Source: Methylobacterium sp. Leaf117
GTDB lineage: Bacteria; Pseudomonadota; Alphaproteobacteria; Rhizobiales; Beijerinckiaceae
NCBI RefSeq assembly: GCF_001422985.1
Contig: NZ_LMNL01000023.1
Location: 444,516 to 508,515, forward strand
Direction of reading: 5' to 3'
DNA: 64,000 bases
In this document: positions 36,979-46,950 of the stretch, piece by piece
How positions within the stretch are numbered: position 1 is the first letter of the stretch
Layout of the letters: the number at the start of each line of letters is the position of its first letter
Made by a program: the position numbers and the translations under genes
The notes under the pieces: generated by a model
What the model saw: only the letters and a program-made list of their open reading frames with translations
Told to the model about the DNA's origin: nothing
The model's database searches: none

Positions 36979-38175
36979 GTGCCGAACGTCGCCCTCGACC
37001 ACTCCCCGCTCGCCCTTGCCCAGAGCCTGATCCGCTGCCCCTCGGTGACGCCGGAGGAGGGGGGAGCCCTGACCTGGCTCGGCGGCGTCCTTGAGGAGGC
37101 CGGGTTCGCGGTCGAGCGCCCGAGATTCTCACAGACCGGCACGCCCGATATCGACAACCTCTACGCCCGCATCGGCACCCGCGCGCCCTACCTGCTGTTT
37201 GCCGGGCACACCGACGTGGTGCCGCCGGGTGACCTCGCCCGCTGGCGCCACGGCCCCTTCGCCGGGACGGTCGAGAACGGAATCCTGTACGGGCGCGGGG
37301 CCGTCGACATGAAGGGGGGCATCGCCTGCATGCTCGCCGCCGCTCTCGACTATCTCGACGTGGCCGGTCCGACCTTTCCGGGTTCAATCGGATTTCTCAT
37401 CACCGGCGACGAGGAGGGGCCGGCGATCAATGGGACGGTCAAGCTCCTCGAATGGGCGCGGGCGCGTGGCGAACGCTTCGATCATTGCCTCCTCGGCGAG
37501 CCGACCAACCCGGATTCCCTCGGCGACATGATCAAGATCGGCCGGCGCGGCTCGCTCTCGGGACACCTCACGGTGCAGGGCCGACAGGGGCACGTGGCTT
37601 ATCCGGATCTGGCCGAGAACCCGATTCCCGGCCTCCTTCGCCTCGCCAGAGCCTTGCTGGCCGAACCACTCGATGGCGGAACCCAGCATTTCGGCGCCTC
37701 GAACCTGGAATTCACCACCCTCGACGTCGGCAACACGGCCACCAACGTGATCCCGGCCGAGGCGCACGGCACCTTCAACATCCGCTTCAACGACCGCTGG
37801 ACCGCCGAGACCCTCGGCGCCGAGATCCGGGCCCGCCTCGACGCGGCCGCCGGCCGGAGCGTGCGCTATCATCTCGACCTGCTGCCCTCGAATTCGCCGG
37901 CCTTCCTCACCGAGCCGGATGCCTTCACCGAACTCGTCGCCGGCGCCATCGCCACCGAGACCGGCCGCCGTCCGGTGCTCTCCACCACGGGCGGCACATC
38001 CGACGCCCGATTCATCAAGGAGGCCTGCCCGGTCATCGAGTTCGGCCTCGTCGGCCAGACCATGCACCAGACCGACGAATGCGTTCCGGTGGCCGACCTG
38101 AACCGCCTGACGGCGATCTACACGCGCGTGCTGGCGGCGTATTTCGGTCCCGAGGCGATCACCCGGACAGCATGA
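36979..38175 (+). CDS. dapE: Succinyl-diaminopimelate desuccinylase
   Basis: Zinc-dependent hydrolase of the lysine/diaminopimelate pathway, supplying cell wall and lysine. The protein has 398 residues, M20 fold. Metal and catalytic motifs: [29 protein letters not shown] (general base Glu), GEPTN and, at the C-terminus, MHQTDECV. The start is GTG 36979 ([10 protein letters not shown]); no ATG is near the family start. It is divergent from moeB. In related genomes dapE neighbours truA, fmt and def, which also follow here though on the other strand. Confidence 0.96.
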   Translation: MPNVALDHSPLALAQSLIRCPSVTPEEGGALTWLGGVLEEAGFAVERPRFSQTGTPDIDNLYARIGTRAPYLLFAGHTDVVPPGDLARWRHGPFAGTVENGILYGRGAVDMKGGIACMLAAALDYLDVAGPTFPGSIGFLITGDEEGPAINGTVKLLEWARARGERFDHCLLGEPTNPDSLGDMIKIGRRGSLSGHLTVQGRQGHVAYPDLAENPIPGLLRLARALLAEPLDGGTQHFGASNLEFTTLDVGNTATNVIPAEAHGTFNIRFNDRWTAETLGAEIRARLDAAAGRSVRYHLDLLPSNSPAFLTEPDAFTELVAGAIATETGRRPVLSTTGGTSDARFIKEACPVIEFGLVGQTMHQTDECVPVADLNRLTAIYTRVLAAYFGPEAITRTA

Positions 38176-38312
38176 CTCGGCCCTCCGGGGTGGCGGTCTC
38201 GCCTCAAGGTTCGGGGGCGGGAGTGGTCAGGTCAGAGTCAGGCCGCTTCCTCTGTCAGTAAATCCACGGGGCTGCTCTTTCCGGCCAGCCGTAGACGCCC
38301 GGTGAAGTACCT

Positions 38313-38504
38313 TTATTTGATGAATTCGAACGAGGGGATCAGTCGCTGGCTGGTTTGCCCGGCAATGTCGAAGACGGCTGCCAGATCACGCGCGATCTCC
38401 TGCCGCTGCCGCTTCACGGCTTCCCGGATCGCGATGAAAATGAAGGGCGAGAGTGCTGCGAAGACAGTCGCTCCCAGAATGAAGACGTGAATTGGAAAAT
38501 TCAT
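38313..38504 (-). CDS. Small hypothetical membrane protein
   Basis: A possible 63-residue protein from ATG 38504 (MNFPIHVFILGATVFAALSP) with one membrane helix (about 4-27) followed by a basic amphipathic stretch (REAVKRQRQEIARDLAAVFD) and a polar tail. The N-out single-helix plus basic coil layout is common for small inner-membrane proteins. The base composition here is AT-richer than in dapE or truA, so it may be a recent gain. No family recognised. It lies between dapE and truA with about 100-140 bp on each side. Confidence 0.5.
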   Translation of the reverse strand: MNFPIHVFILGATVFAALSPFIFIAIREAVKRQRQEIARDLAAVFDIAGQTSQRLIPSFEFIK

Positions 38505-38600
38505 TGCGGGCCTATCCATCGCGCGATGCGGCACGCACCGGGTGTTCGCGATGATGTCTAATTCCCACGGTATTTCAACTTAAAGTAAAATGTATTGCCT

Positions 38601-39365
38601 TTAGATTGTCGAAACTCCGTATTCCACACCCACAAGCGTGAGGCCGCAGGCCGGCGCCAACGGCCCGCAGCGGCTGCGGTCGCGGCTCGCGAGGATATCG
38701 GAGACGTCGTCGGCGGTGATCCGGCCGCTGCCGGCCAGCATCAGGGTACCGACCATCGAGCGGACCTGATGGTGCAGGAAGGCGCGGGCCGAGGTGGCGA
38801 CGACGATCTCGTCGTGCAGGCCCATCGGCATCGCGACGACATCGAGCTGATCCAGGGTCCGCACCGGGCTCTTCGCCTGGCACTCGGCGGCCCGGAAGGC
38901 CGTAAAGTCGTGCAGGCCGAGAAGGCGCGTGGCCGCCGCCTGCATCAGCGCGACGTCGAGGGGCCAGGGCACCTGCCAGACATGGGCACGGTTCAGCACC
39001 GGCGGGCTGCGTCGGTTGAGGATGCGGTAGCGATAGTGCCGGCGGGTGGCGGAGTGGCGGGCGTTGAAATCCCCGGCGACGATCTCCGCGCTGAGGATCG
39101 CCACCGGGTGCGGGCGCAGGTGTGCATTGAGCGCGTCGCGCACCACATCGGTCCGCCAAGCCTTCGCGAGATTGAGATGGGCGACTTGGTGCGTGGCGTG
39201 GACGCCCGTATCGGTGCGGCCGGCGCAGGTGAGGCCGGAGACCTCTCCGGAGAAGCGCGTGACGGCGGCCTCGATCGCCGCCTGAACCGAGGGCTGCGAT
39301 GTCTGTCGCTGCCAACCGCAGAACGGCGAACCGTCATACTCGACGATGAGCTTGTAGCGCGGCAT
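38601..39365 (-). CDS. truA: tRNA pseudouridine synthase A
   Basis: Makes pseudouridine at positions 38-40 of tRNA anticodon arms. The protein has 254 residues from ATG 39365 (MPRYKLIVEYDGSPFCGWQRQ). The catalytic Asp is in CAGRTDTGVHA; other motifs are HYRYRILNRR, LLGLHDFTAFRA and FLHHQVRSMVGTLM. The frame is open a further 29 codons upstream without family match. It follows fmt by 19 bp on the minus strand, so def, fmt and truA probably form one transcript. Confidence 0.95.
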   Translation of the reverse strand: MPRYKLIVEYDGSPFCGWQRQTSQPSVQAAIEAAVTRFSGEVSGLTCAGRTDTGVHATHQVAHLNLAKAWRTDVVRDALNAHLRPHPVAILSAEIVAGDFNARHSATRRHYRYRILNRRSPPVLNRAHVWQVPWPLDVALMQAAATRLLGLHDFTAFRAAECQAKSPVRTLDQLDVVAMPMGLHDEIVVATSARAFLHHQVRSMVGTLMLAGSGRITADDVSDILASRDRSRCGPLAPACGLTLVGVEYGVSTI

Positions 39366-39384
39366 CAGGCCTGCCCCGGGCGGG

Positions 39385-40329
39385 TCATGCCAATGCCGTT
39401 CCGGGCATCGCGTGGGTGCCGCGCACGAACTCGGCTCCGGTGGAAACGCCACCCTTGCCGGCCCGGCGCAACGCGCGAAGGCGCACGGCCCCGTCTCCGC
39501 AGGCGATCGTCGCCTCCAGGTCCAGAAGGGTGCCGGGCGCCCCTGATCCGGACACGGCCGCGGCCGACACGGCTTCAGCCGATAGGACTTTCACACGCTC
39601 CAGCCCCTTGCCGAAATCGGCTTCGAAGAAGGCCCCCGGAAACGGCGACAGGCCGTTGATGTGGTTGGCGATCTCGCGCGCCGGTCGGGTCCAGTCGATG
39701 CGGGCTTCGTCGTTGGTAATCTTATGGGCGTAGACCACGCCGCTCTCGGATTGCGGCGTGAAGGTGAGCGCGCCGCGTTCGAGGGTCTGCAGCGCCTGAC
39801 CCATTAGGTCGGCGCCCAGCGGCATCAGTGCGTCGTGGAGTTGCCCAGCGGTCATACCGGGAGTGATGGGGCAGTGCGCTTCCATCGCCACCGGGCCGGT
39901 ATCCAGGCCGGCTTCCATGCGCATGATGCCGACGCCGCTCATCGCGTCGCCCGCCATGATGGCCCGCTGGATCGGGGCAGCGCCGCGCCAGCGCGGCAGC
40001 AGGGAGCCGTGCAGGTTCAGACAACCGTGGCGCGGCTGGTCCAGTAGGGCCTGCGGCAGCAGCAGGCCGTAGGCCACCACCACGGCGACGTCGGCATCAT
40101 GGCTCGCGAAGGTCGCGGAGGCCTCGGGCGTCTTCAGGCTGGCGGGCGTCAGCACCGGCAGGTCGAGGCGCTCGGCCATCGCCTGCACGGGGGAGGGTTT
40201 CAGTGCCATGCCGCGCCCGGCCTTCGCCGGCGCACGGGTGTAGACCGCCACGATGCTGTGTCCGTCGGCCGCGAGGCGCGCAAGGGTCGGCACGGCGAAA
40301 TCCGGCGTGCCCATGAAGACGACGCGCAT
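39385..40329 (-). CDS. fmt: Methionyl-tRNA formyltransferase
   Basis: Formylates initiator Met-tRNA. The 314-residue protein starts MRVVFMGTPDFAVPTL. The folate/catalytic motif is CLNLHGSLLPRWRGAAPIQ (Asn-His...Asp triad with the following segment), and the C-terminal OB-like domain (FNGL...) includes GDGAVRLRALR. It is part of a def-fmt-truA run typical of alphaproteobacteria; def, which removes the formyl group later, is about 105 bp upstream. Confidence 0.96.
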   Translation of the reverse strand: MRVVFMGTPDFAVPTLARLAADGHSIVAVYTRAPAKAGRGMALKPSPVQAMAERLDLPVLTPASLKTPEASATFASHDADVAVVVAYGLLLPQALLDQPRHGCLNLHGSLLPRWRGAAPIQRAIMAGDAMSGVGIMRMEAGLDTGPVAMEAHCPITPGMTAGQLHDALMPLGADLMGQALQTLERGALTFTPQSESGVVYAHKITNDEARIDWTRPAREIANHINGLSPFPGAFFEADFGKGLERVKVLSAEAVSAAAVSGSGAPGTLLDLEATIACGDGAVRLRALRRAGKGGVSTGAEFVRGTHAMPGTALA

Positions 40330-40435
40330 GGCTCTTGGTCTCCGCCCTTCAGGGGCTCCGGCGCCCGGAGCTTCCGGTTTCTGCCCGGCTCGGCAGTCCG
40401 GGTGTCCGGTCTTGGCAGCATTCCGCGTTCGGGCG

Positions 40436-40951
40436 TCAGACGCCGTCGCGCTTGGCGGCCTTGGCGAACTTCTTCATCACCCGGTCGCGCTTCAGCTTCG
40501 ACAGGTGGTCGATGAACAGCACCCCGTCGAGGTGGTCGATCTCGTGCTGGAGGCAGGTGGCGAGCAGGCCGTCCGCCTCGATCTCCTGCTCCTGGCCCTC
40601 GAGGTCGCGGAAGCGCACCCGGACCCGGTCGGGCCGCTCGACCTCACCGTAATATTCGGGGATCGAGAGGCAGCCTTCATCGTAGATCCGCTTCTCCTCC
40701 GAGGCCCAGACGATCTCCGGGTTGAGAAAAACCTGCGGCTGGCGGTCGTTCTCGTCCTTCGAGGTGTCGATGGTGACGACACGCTTCGGCATGCCGATCT
40801 GGATTGCCGCGAGACCGACGCCGGGTGCGTCATACATTGTCTCCAGCATGTCGGCGGCGAGCGTCCGGATCTCGTCCGTCACGGGGCCCACCGGCTCGGA
40901 GGCTAGGCGCAAGCGCGCGTCGGGCAGGATCACGAGGGGACGGATGGTCAT
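40436..40951 (-). CDS. def: Peptide deformylase
   Basis: Removes the N-formyl group from nascent chains using Fe2+ or Zn2+. The protein has 171 residues. All three family motifs are present: [10 protein letters not shown] (motif 1), [16 protein letters not shown] (motif 2, metal Cys) and [14 protein letters not shown] (motif 3, HExxH). The C-terminus is basic ([11 protein letters not shown]). Length is typical of the alphaproteobacterial type. It is the first gene of the def-fmt-truA run, about 110 bp downstream of recR on the same strand. Confidence 0.96.
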   Translation of the reverse strand: MTIRPLVILPDARLRLASEPVGPVTDEIRTLAADMLETMYDAPGVGLAAIQIGMPKRVVTIDTSKDENDRQPQVFLNPEIVWASEEKRIYDEGCLSIPEYYGEVERPDRVRVRFRDLEGQEQEIEADGLLATCLQHEIDHLDGVLFIDHLSKLKRDRVMKKFAKAAKRDGV

Positions 40952-41065
40952 GGGGCGATCGGACTTGGACTGGGGTGCGGGGCCGGCGGCTGCCTGAACC
41001 CCCGCAGATACGGGCGCGTCACAGGCCGGTCAAATGCCGGGGTGGGACCGGACGAACGACGAGGC

Positions 41066-41671
41066 TCAGAACGGCGTACGGCTGCGGATCGCCGCGGTCA
41101 GCGTCCCTTCGTCGAGGTAGTCGAGCTCCCCGCCCACCGGTACGCCATGGGCCAGCCGGGTGACCTTCAGGTTGTGCGCCTGCAGGGACTCCGTGACGTA
41201 ATGGGCTGTCGTCTGCCCATCCACGGTGGCGTTCAGCGCCAGGATGATCTCACGCATGGCCGGATCGGCGGCGCGGGCCACCAGGCTATCGAGGTTGAGG
41301 TGCTCCGGTCGTACGCCGTCGAGGGCCGAGAGCACGCCTCCGAGCACGTGATAGCGCGCCGTCACCGCCCCCGAGCGCTCCAGCGCCCAAAGGTCGGAGA
41401 CGTCTTCGACCACCACGAGCGTCGTCGGGTCGCGGCTCTCGTCGCAGCAGATCGTGCAGGGGTCGCGCGTATCGACGTTGCCGCAGGCGTGGCAGACGAC
41501 GATGCGCTCCGACGCCACCCGCATGGCGTCGGCCAGAGGAGCCAGCAGCGTCTCGCGCTTCTTGATGAGCTGCAGGGCGGCGCGGCGTGCAGACCGAGGC
41601 CCGAGGCCCGGCATCCGGGCCAGGAGCTGAATCAGGCGCTCGATCTCGGGACCGGCGACGGCTTGTGCCAT
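41066..41671 (-). CDS. recR: Recombination protein RecR
   Basis: Works with RecF/RecO to load RecA at gaps. The 201-residue protein has an N-terminal helix-hairpin-helix ([18 protein letters not shown], about 17-34), a four-Cys zinc motif (Cys60, 63, 72, 75), a Toprim domain ([14 protein letters not shown]...) and the C-terminal [18 protein letters not shown]. The frame stays open upstream to 41878 but lacks family match. In other bacteria recR follows dnaX-ybaB; here those genes are 3 kb away, separated by pckA and a PilZ gene. Confidence 0.95.
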   Translation of the reverse strand: MAQAVAGPEIERLIQLLARMPGLGPRSARRAALQLIKKRETLLAPLADAMRVASERIVVCHACGNVDTRDPCTICCDESRDPTTLVVVEDVSDLWALERSGAVTARYHVLGGVLSALDGVRPEHLNLDSLVARAADPAMREIILALNATVDGQTTAHYVTESLQAHNLKVTRLAHGVPVGGELDYLDEGTLTAAIRSRTPF

Positions 41672-42111
41672 GGATGAACAATCTCGTGACGGTTGAGACG
41701 CCCACACGGCACAATGCGTAGGACGTGGCAGGCACAGGCGAGGCGGCAGTGGAGGGTCGATCTGCCCGGTCGCGCCCGTTTCGTTCCGAAGCTCTGAGAT
41801 AGGGGGTTCGCGGCCGGATTTCGCCCCCCGGACGGGCCGAAACGCCGCGAAATGCACCGCTTCGGCGGCCCGATTCAAGCTCCGCTCAGCAACTCGCCTT
41901 GCTCATGTAATTTTTTTTGTCGGTCAACGGGAAAGTTGACGGCAGACGATCTGCCTTTATGCAGAGGACGCGCGGTCGTGGAGCGGAGAACCTGCGTGCG
42001 GTGGACCTGACCAACCGTGCGGACGCTTCGGGACTGAACGAATCTGGAGAAGCCGCCAAGGCTTCCCGCGATGTGGCGGCGACGCGATCAGGTGACCAAG
42101 GAGAGACGACA
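41672..42111. other. Gene-free interval between recR and pckA
   Basis: About 440 bp holding the divergent promoters of recR (minus) and pckA (plus). It contains a run of eight T (41911-41918) and, just after it, two adjacent perfect inverted repeats (41923-41955, listed separately). The pckA frame is open through part of this interval from 41917, but the codons show no family match and a strong RBS lies at 42098-42105. Confidence 0.7.
41923..41955. promoter_or_regulatory. Two adjacent inverted repeats upstream of pckA
   Basis: GTCAAC (41923-41928), six bases, GTTGAC (41935-41940) is directly abutted by GGCAGA (41941-41946), three bases, TCTGCC (41950-41955). Both are perfect. They lie about 155-190 bp before the pckA start and right after a T8 run. 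The arrangement suggests binding sites for dimeric regulators, or for the second repeat a hairpin. TTGACG inside could serve as a -35 box but no convincing -10 follows at 16-18 bases. Confidence 0.5.
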
Positions 42112-43728
42112 GTGACCCAGACCGGTGCGTACAATCCCGCCCATGGCGCCGAGGCTATCGGCCTGCGCAATCTGAAGGCGCTTCACTGGAACCTCGACGT
42201 GCCCCGGCTCTACGAGGAGGCCCTGGCCCGCGGCGAGGGACAGCTGGCCCGTGGCGGCGCCTTCGTGGCGACCACGGGCTCGCATACGGGCCGTTCGCCG
42301 AAGGACAAATTCGTCGTGCGCGACGCCGCCACCGAGAACGAGATCTGGTGGGACAACAACGGTGCGATCACGCCCGAACAGTTCGAGACCCTGTATGCGG
42401 ACTTCCTCGCCCATGCCGAGGGTCGCGAGCTTTTCGCCCAGGACCTGCGGGGCGGCGCCGACCCGGCGCACGGCGTCAATGCCCGGGTGTTCACCGAACT
42501 CGCCTGGCACTCGCTCTTCATCCGCAACCTGCTGATCCGGCCTGACCGCGCCACCCTCGAATCCTACGTGCCCGAGCTGACGATCATCGACCTGCCGAGC
42601 TTCCAGGCCGAGCCGCACCGGCACGGCTGCCGCTCGAAGACCGTGATCGCCATCGATTTCGCGCGCAAGCTCGTCCTCATCGGCGGCTCGGCCTATGCCG
42701 GCGAGATGAAGAAGTCGGTCTTCACCTACCTCAACTACATCTTGCCGAAAGCCGGCGTGATGCCGATGCACTGCTCAGCCAACGCGGCCCTCGACGAGGC
42801 TGGCGACTCGGCGCTGTTCTTCGGTCTCTCCGGCACCGGCAAGACAACGCTCTCCAACGATTCCTCACGCCAGCTTCTCGGTGACGACGAGCACGGCTGG
42901 AGCCGGGATGGCATCTTCAACTTCGAGGGCGGTTGCTACGCCAAGACGATCCGCCTCTCGCGCAATGCCGAACCGGAGATCTACGCCACCACCGAGCGCT
43001 TCGGCACGGTGATGGAGAACGTGGTGATCGACCCCGAAACCCGGGTCCCGGATTTCGACGATGCCTCGCTCACCGAGAACACCCGCTGCGCCTACCCGCT
43101 CGATTTCATCGCCAATGCGAGCGCGACGGGCCGGGCGGCGCACCCCAGGAACATCGTCATGCTGACCTGTGACGCCTTCGGGGTGATGCCGCCGATCGCG
43201 AAGCTGACCGGCGCCGAGGCGATGTACCACTTCCTCTCCGGCTACACCGCCAAGGTCGCCGGAACCGAGCGGGGCCTGACCGCGCCCGAGGCGACGTTTT
43301 CGACCTGCTTCGGTGCCCCGTTCATGCCCCGCCATCCCAGCGTCTACGGCAACCTGTTGCGCGACCTGATCGCTCACCATGCGGTCGATTGCTGGCTCGT
43401 GAATACCGGCTGGACCGGGGGCGGCGTCGGCACGGGCCGACGCATGCCGATCCGCGTCACCCGCCGCCTGCTCACGGCCGCTCTGGACGGCTCGCTGGCG
43501 CATGTCGCGTTCCGTCGCGATCCCTATTTCGGCTTCCAGGTGCCGGTGGCGGTGCCGGGAGTCGAGACGGAGGTGCTGTCGCCGGTCGAGACCTGGAACA
43601 ACAAGCCGGCATTCCACGAGACCGCGACCCGGCTCGTGACCATGTTCCAGGAGAACTTCAAGCGCTTCGCAGCCCATGTCGACGCGGATGTGCGCGCCGC
43701 CGAGCCGGTGCTCTCGGCCGCAGCCTGA
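42112..43728 (+). CDS. pckA: Phosphoenolpyruvate carboxykinase (ATP)
   Basis: Converts oxaloacetate and ATP to PEP and CO2, the entry to gluconeogenesis and important when growing on C2-C4 acids. The protein has 538 residues. P-loop motif [11 protein letters not shown], metal site around [12 protein letters not shown], signature EGGCYAKTI and RSPKDKF near the N-terminus. The start is GTG 42112 because AAGGAGAGA lies 7-14 bases upstream and the following [13 protein letters not shown] matches relatives; an in-frame extension to 41917 lacks support. It is preceded by two inverted repeats and followed by a hairpin. Confidence 0.96.
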   Translation: MTQTGAYNPAHGAEAIGLRNLKALHWNLDVPRLYEEALARGEGQLARGGAFVATTGSHTGRSPKDKFVVRDAATENEIWWDNNGAITPEQFETLYADFLAHAEGRELFAQDLRGGADPAHGVNARVFTELAWHSLFIRNLLIRPDRATLESYVPELTIIDLPSFQAEPHRHGCRSKTVIAIDFARKLVLIGGSAYAGEMKKSVFTYLNYILPKAGVMPMHCSANAALDEAGDSALFFGLSGTGKTTLSNDSSRQLLGDDEHGWSRDGIFNFEGGCYAKTIRLSRNAEPEIYATTERFGTVMENVVIDPETRVPDFDDASLTENTRCAYPLDFIANASATGRAAHPRNIVMLTCDAFGVMPPIAKLTGAEAMYHFLSGYTAKVAGTERGLTAPEATFSTCFGAPFMPRHPSVYGNLLRDLIAHHAVDCWLVNTGWTGGGVGTGRRMPIRVTRRLLTAALDGSLAHVAFRRDPYFGFQVPVAVPGVETEVLSPVETWNNKPAFHETATRLVTMFQENFKRFAAHVDADVRAAEPVLSAAA

Positions 43729-43742
43729 CAGGTACCCCGGGG

Positions 43743-43761
43743 CGCGGAGGAGCCCTCCGCG
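43743..43761 (+). terminator. Hairpin after pckA
   Basis: Perfect 8-bp stem CGCGGAGG / CCTCCGCG with a three-base loop AGC, 15 bp past the pckA stop. There is no T-run. It is a likely transcript end or RNA-stabilising hairpin. Confidence 0.5.
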
Positions 43762-43809
43762 TCCTGGTCCGAGCGTCTTGCCTCGCAGACCGTGTCCGTC
43801 CGATCCCGA

Positions 43810-44115
43810 TCAGGATTCGTCGGTCGGAGATGGGTCGACGAGGACGTCGGGGGCGTTCTCGCGCGCCTCCCGGAACACGACGCCGACCTCGTTCTCCCCG
43901 TGCCAGATCGTCCGCGCACGATAGGTCTGGTCGCTCGAATCCAGGAAAAGATCGAAGGCCTCTGGAGCCGTCACCGGCGTGCAGAAGACCACGCGGGCGC
44001 CGACCGGAGACAGGTTTCGGATCAGGCAGGGCTCGGTTTCGGCCGATGCCTGTTTCAGGGCGGCGCGCCCGGCCAGGTGGGTCTCGGCGCGGACCATCTT
44101 GCGTTGCTCATCCAT
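43810..44115 (-). CDS. PilZ domain protein
   Basis: A small cytosolic c-di-GMP receptor candidate. From ATG 44115 it has 101 residues and consists of a single PilZ domain: RKMVR (RxxxR, residues 5-9) and NLSPVGARV (N-x-S-x-x-G) are the two ligand motifs, followed by WHGENEVGVVF, which is the typical end of the barrel. ATG 44130 would add five residues. The SiaD cyclase elsewhere in this window is a possible source of ligand, but no direct link is visible. It is convergent with pckA. Confidence 0.85.
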   Translation of the reverse strand: MDEQRKMVRAETHLAGRAALKQASAETEPCLIRNLSPVGARVVFCTPVTAPEAFDLFLDSSDQTYRARTIWHGENEVGVVFREARENAPDVLVDPSPTDES

Positions 44116-44472
44116 GCCGCCAGGAAGCATCGACAACTGTTAAGAGCTCGCCACCGCGATCGTCGAAACCAGTGCCTACCCGAGAGTTGTTCTCGCTATC
44201 CAGAGCGCGCGGGCCGATGCTCGCCGTGAGCGGTTGCCTGCGGACGAGGCTCGGAAGCCTTTTGGGCCAGATCGCGATCGGCCCCACGTCCGAGCGTGCT
44301 TGTCCGACCGAGCATTCCCGCCGAACCACCTGTGCTTCAAGATGCGAAACGACGTCGGGAATGGGCGTCCCGACAACAAATTGTGGCCGCTCTGCTTGAG
44401 CCCACCGGCACGAAGCGGTTGCGGTCGGGGCTAAAGTCCGGTCTGCCTCGAGCCAAGAACGATCCGTCGCCC
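44116..44472. other. Gene-free interval between ybaB and the PilZ gene
   Basis: About 355 bp in which I see no coding frame with a family match, no RNA gene and no strong terminator. GC content is slightly lower than in the neighbours. It must contain the PilZ gene promoter on the minus strand. Confidence 0.5.
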
Positions 44473-44793
44473 CTAGAACAACTTCATGCCGGGCGGGATC
44501 GGCAGACCCTTGGTCAGCTCGGCCATGCGCTCGGCCGCCACCTGTTCGGCCTTGCCGCGTGCGTCGTTGACGGCGGCGACGATCAGATCCTCGAGGATTT
44601 CGCGCTCGTCGGGGATCAGCATCGCGGGATCGAGCTGTACGCCCTTCACCAAACCCTTGGCCGTCATCGTCACCCGTACGGCCCCACCGCCCGAGGCACC
44701 CGAGACCTCGACGGTGTCGAGTTCGTCCTGCAGGGAGGCCATCTTCTCCTGCATGGCCTGAGCCTGCTTCATGATACCCATCAGGTCGCGCAT
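44473..44793 (-). CDS. ybaB: YbaB/EbfC family nucleoid-associated protein
   Basis: Small dimeric DNA-binding protein of 106 residues. The family pattern MGIMKQAQAMQEKMASLQDEL, VSGASGGGAVRVTMTAKG and LDPAML...LEDLIVAAVNDA is complete. In many bacteria ybaB lies between dnaX and recR; here it follows dnaX by 65 bp on the same strand, so dnaX-ybaB is probably an operon. Its role is nucleoid organisation or regulation; no specific target is known. Confidence 0.95.
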   Translation of the reverse strand: MRDLMGIMKQAQAMQEKMASLQDELDTVEVSGASGGGAVRVTMTAKGLVKGVQLDPAMLIPDEREILEDLIVAAVNDARGKAEQVAAERMAELTKGLPIPPGMKLF

Positions 44794-44858
44794 CGGGTCT
44801 GTCCTCTCTCGTTCCGAAACCGGGATGGATCACATCTGGGGCGCGGCGGCCCCTGAGA

Positions 44859-46781
44859 CTATGCCTCGTCGTCGGGCTCGTCGCGCTCGGCCTCGCCGGT
44901 AACGGCAGCCTCGGCCGCGGGCGAGACCTCCGGCGCCTTGTCGCGGACATCGACGATCTGCGCGCCCGGGAACCGTGCCATCACCTCGCGCACCAGCGGA
45001 TGTGCGGCGGCGTTCTGATGGCGCGTCTCGGTGGCGGCGCGTGCCGTTGCGTCGAGGGTCGGCTCGCCGGCCTCTTTGGACAGGGCGACGATCCAGCGCC
45101 GGCCGGTCCAGGCGTCGAGGGCCCTGGCGAGGTCGTTGGCGATGCTCTGACGGCCGCCCTCCGCCAGGCGGAACTCGATGCGGCCTTCCTCGAAACGGAC
45201 CAGGTGGACTTCGCGCTCCAGGGCCATCTTCAGGCCGATATCGCGCTTGGTGTCGGCCAGCGCGACGACATCGGTGAATCGCAGGAGGCGCGGCCCCTCG
45301 GGCTGTGGAGCCGGGGTCGGGCTGATCATGGCCGGTCGCGATGCGCCTCCGCCGGCGGCCATCGCCAAGGGGGGGCGCGGCGACGCCTCGGCCGAGAAGC
45401 GCGGGATCGGCGGCAGGGCCGGGCGGGCATCCGCCATTGCCGGCCCGGAGAATGATGGGACCGGCAACGGGGTCGGCGGGAGATCTTGCGAACGGACGGG
45501 GGCGGTGTCCGAGCCGGCAGCGGACGGGTTCGGCGCGGCGGCCGGCGCGGCGAGGGCCTGCGCCTTCATCTGACGCAGGGCCTCGTCCGGGGTCGGCAGG
45601 TCGGCCGCGTAGGCCAGCCGCACCAGCGCCATCTCGGCCGCTGCCAGGGGCCGCGTCGCCGTCTGGACCTCTGGGATCGCCTTCAGCAGGATCTGCCAGG
45701 CCCGCGACAGCACCCGCACCGAGAGCGTCTGGGCGAACGCACGGCCACGCTCGCGCTCCGCCTCGCTCAGGGTCGGGTCGGCGGCGGCTTCATCGGGCAC
45801 CAGCTTGAGACGGGTGACCAGGTGGGTGAAGCTGGCAAGGTCGGAGAGGATCACGGCCGGATCGGCGCCGGCCTCGTATTGCCCGCGCACCTCCGAGAAG
45901 GTGGCCGGAATGTCGCCGCGCATCACCGCCTGGAACAGGTCGACGATGCGGCCGCGATCGGCGAGCCCGAGCATGTCGCGCACGCTCTGGGCGCTGACGA
46001 GGCCGGCTCCATGCGCGATGGCCTGGTCCAGCAGCGAGAGGGCGTCGCGAACCGAGCCCTCGGCCGCCCGGGTGATCGCCGCCAGTGCCTCCGCGTCGGC
46101 CTCCACGTTCTCGGCGGCACAGATGCGGGCGAGATGCCCGACCAGTGTCTCGGCCTCGACGCGGCGCAGGTCGAAGCGCTGGCAGCGAGACAGGATGGTC
46201 ACCGGCACCTTGCGGATCTCGGTGGTGGCGAACACGAACTTGGCGTGCGGCGGGGGCTCCTCCAGCGTCTTGAGGAAGGCGTTGAACGCCTTCTCCGAGA
46301 GCATGTGGACCTCATCGACGATGTAGACCTTGTAGCGGGCCTCGGACGGCGAGTAGCGGATGCCGTCGATGATCCCGCGCACGTCGTCGATGCCGGTATG
46401 GGAGGCCGCATCCATCTCCAGCACGTCCATGTGCCGTGATTCCATAATCGCCCGGCAATGTCGGCCGAGTTCCGGCATCGCGATGGTCGGACCGGTATCG
46501 GGGTGTCCGTCGCGGACATAGTTCAGCCCGCGGGCCAGGATGCGGGCCGTGGTGGTCTTGCCGACGCCGCGGACGCCGGTCAGCATCCAGGCCTGTGGAA
46601 TGCGATTGGCCGCGAAGGCATTGGCGAGGGTCCGCACCATGGCGCCCTGGCCGATCAGATCGTCGAAATTCTGGGGGCGGTACTTGCGGGCCAGCACCCG
46701 GTAGGGCGTGGCCGCCGGCGCGGTCTCAGGAAGACCAGGCAGGAGCCCGGAATCGCTCATAGGGCCGGAGGTCGCGTCCAT
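44859..46781 (-). CDS. dnaX: DNA polymerase III subunit gamma/tau
   Basis: Clamp-loader ATPase. The protein has 640 residues: start RVLARKYRPQNFDDLIGQ, Walker A GVRGVGKTT (about 64-72), DEVHMLS (Walker B), the SRC motif ILSRCQRFDLRRVE, then a long Pro/Ala-rich region (about 400-520) and a C-terminal tau domain. The zinc-binding Cys cluster found in E. coli DnaX is reduced to one Cys (GRHCRAIME), which I recall is usual in Hyphomicrobiales. The gene follows the SRP RNA gene on the same strand, a common bacterial arrangement. Confidence 0.95.
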   Translation of the reverse strand: MDATSGPMSDSGLLPGLPETAPAATPYRVLARKYRPQNFDDLIGQGAMVRTLANAFAANRIPQAWMLTGVRGVGKTTTARILARGLNYVRDGHPDTGPTIAMPELGRHCRAIMESRHMDVLEMDAASHTGIDDVRGIIDGIRYSPSEARYKVYIVDEVHMLSEKAFNAFLKTLEEPPPHAKFVFATTEIRKVPVTILSRCQRFDLRRVEAETLVGHLARICAAENVEADAEALAAITRAAEGSVRDALSLLDQAIAHGAGLVSAQSVRDMLGLADRGRIVDLFQAVMRGDIPATFSEVRGQYEAGADPAVILSDLASFTHLVTRLKLVPDEAAADPTLSEAERERGRAFAQTLSVRVLSRAWQILLKAIPEVQTATRPLAAAEMALVRLAYAADLPTPDEALRQMKAQALAAPAAAPNPSAAGSDTAPVRSQDLPPTPLPVPSFSGPAMADARPALPPIPRFSAEASPRPPLAMAAGGGASRPAMISPTPAPQPEGPRLLRFTDVVALADTKRDIGLKMALEREVHLVRFEEGRIEFRLAEGGRQSIANDLARALDAWTGRRWIVALSKEAGEPTLDATARAATETRHQNAAAHPLVREVMARFPGAQIVDVRDKAPEVSPAAEAAVTGEAERDEPDDEA

Positions 46782-46854
46782 GCCGCCTTGCTGGGTTGGT
46801 GCGGCTCCGGTCGGAGGGTGCCGCCACGCGAGCCCGAGGCATCGATCGAGGTGG

Positions 46855-46950
46855 GAGGCTGGACGAAGACCCGCTCGGTCTCGTTAGGGCTGCTTCCTTC
46901 CGGACCTGACCCGGTTGGCGAGTGAAACGTCCCTCGCCAACCTCCCAGGC
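46855..46950 (-). ncRNA. ffs: Signal recognition particle RNA (4.5S, bacterial small type)
   Basis: On the minus strand the invariant SRP helix-8 tip is present: GTCAGGTCCGGAAGGAAGCAG, including the GGAA tetraloop, with flanking CTCG/CGAG closing the hairpin. A 10-bp stem GGTTGGCGAG / CTCGCCAACC precedes it. The RNA binds Ffh and targets membrane proteins to the translocon, fitting the yidC and insertion machinery. Ends are approximate. It lies just upstream of dnaX on the same strand, as in many bacteria. Confidence 0.9.
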
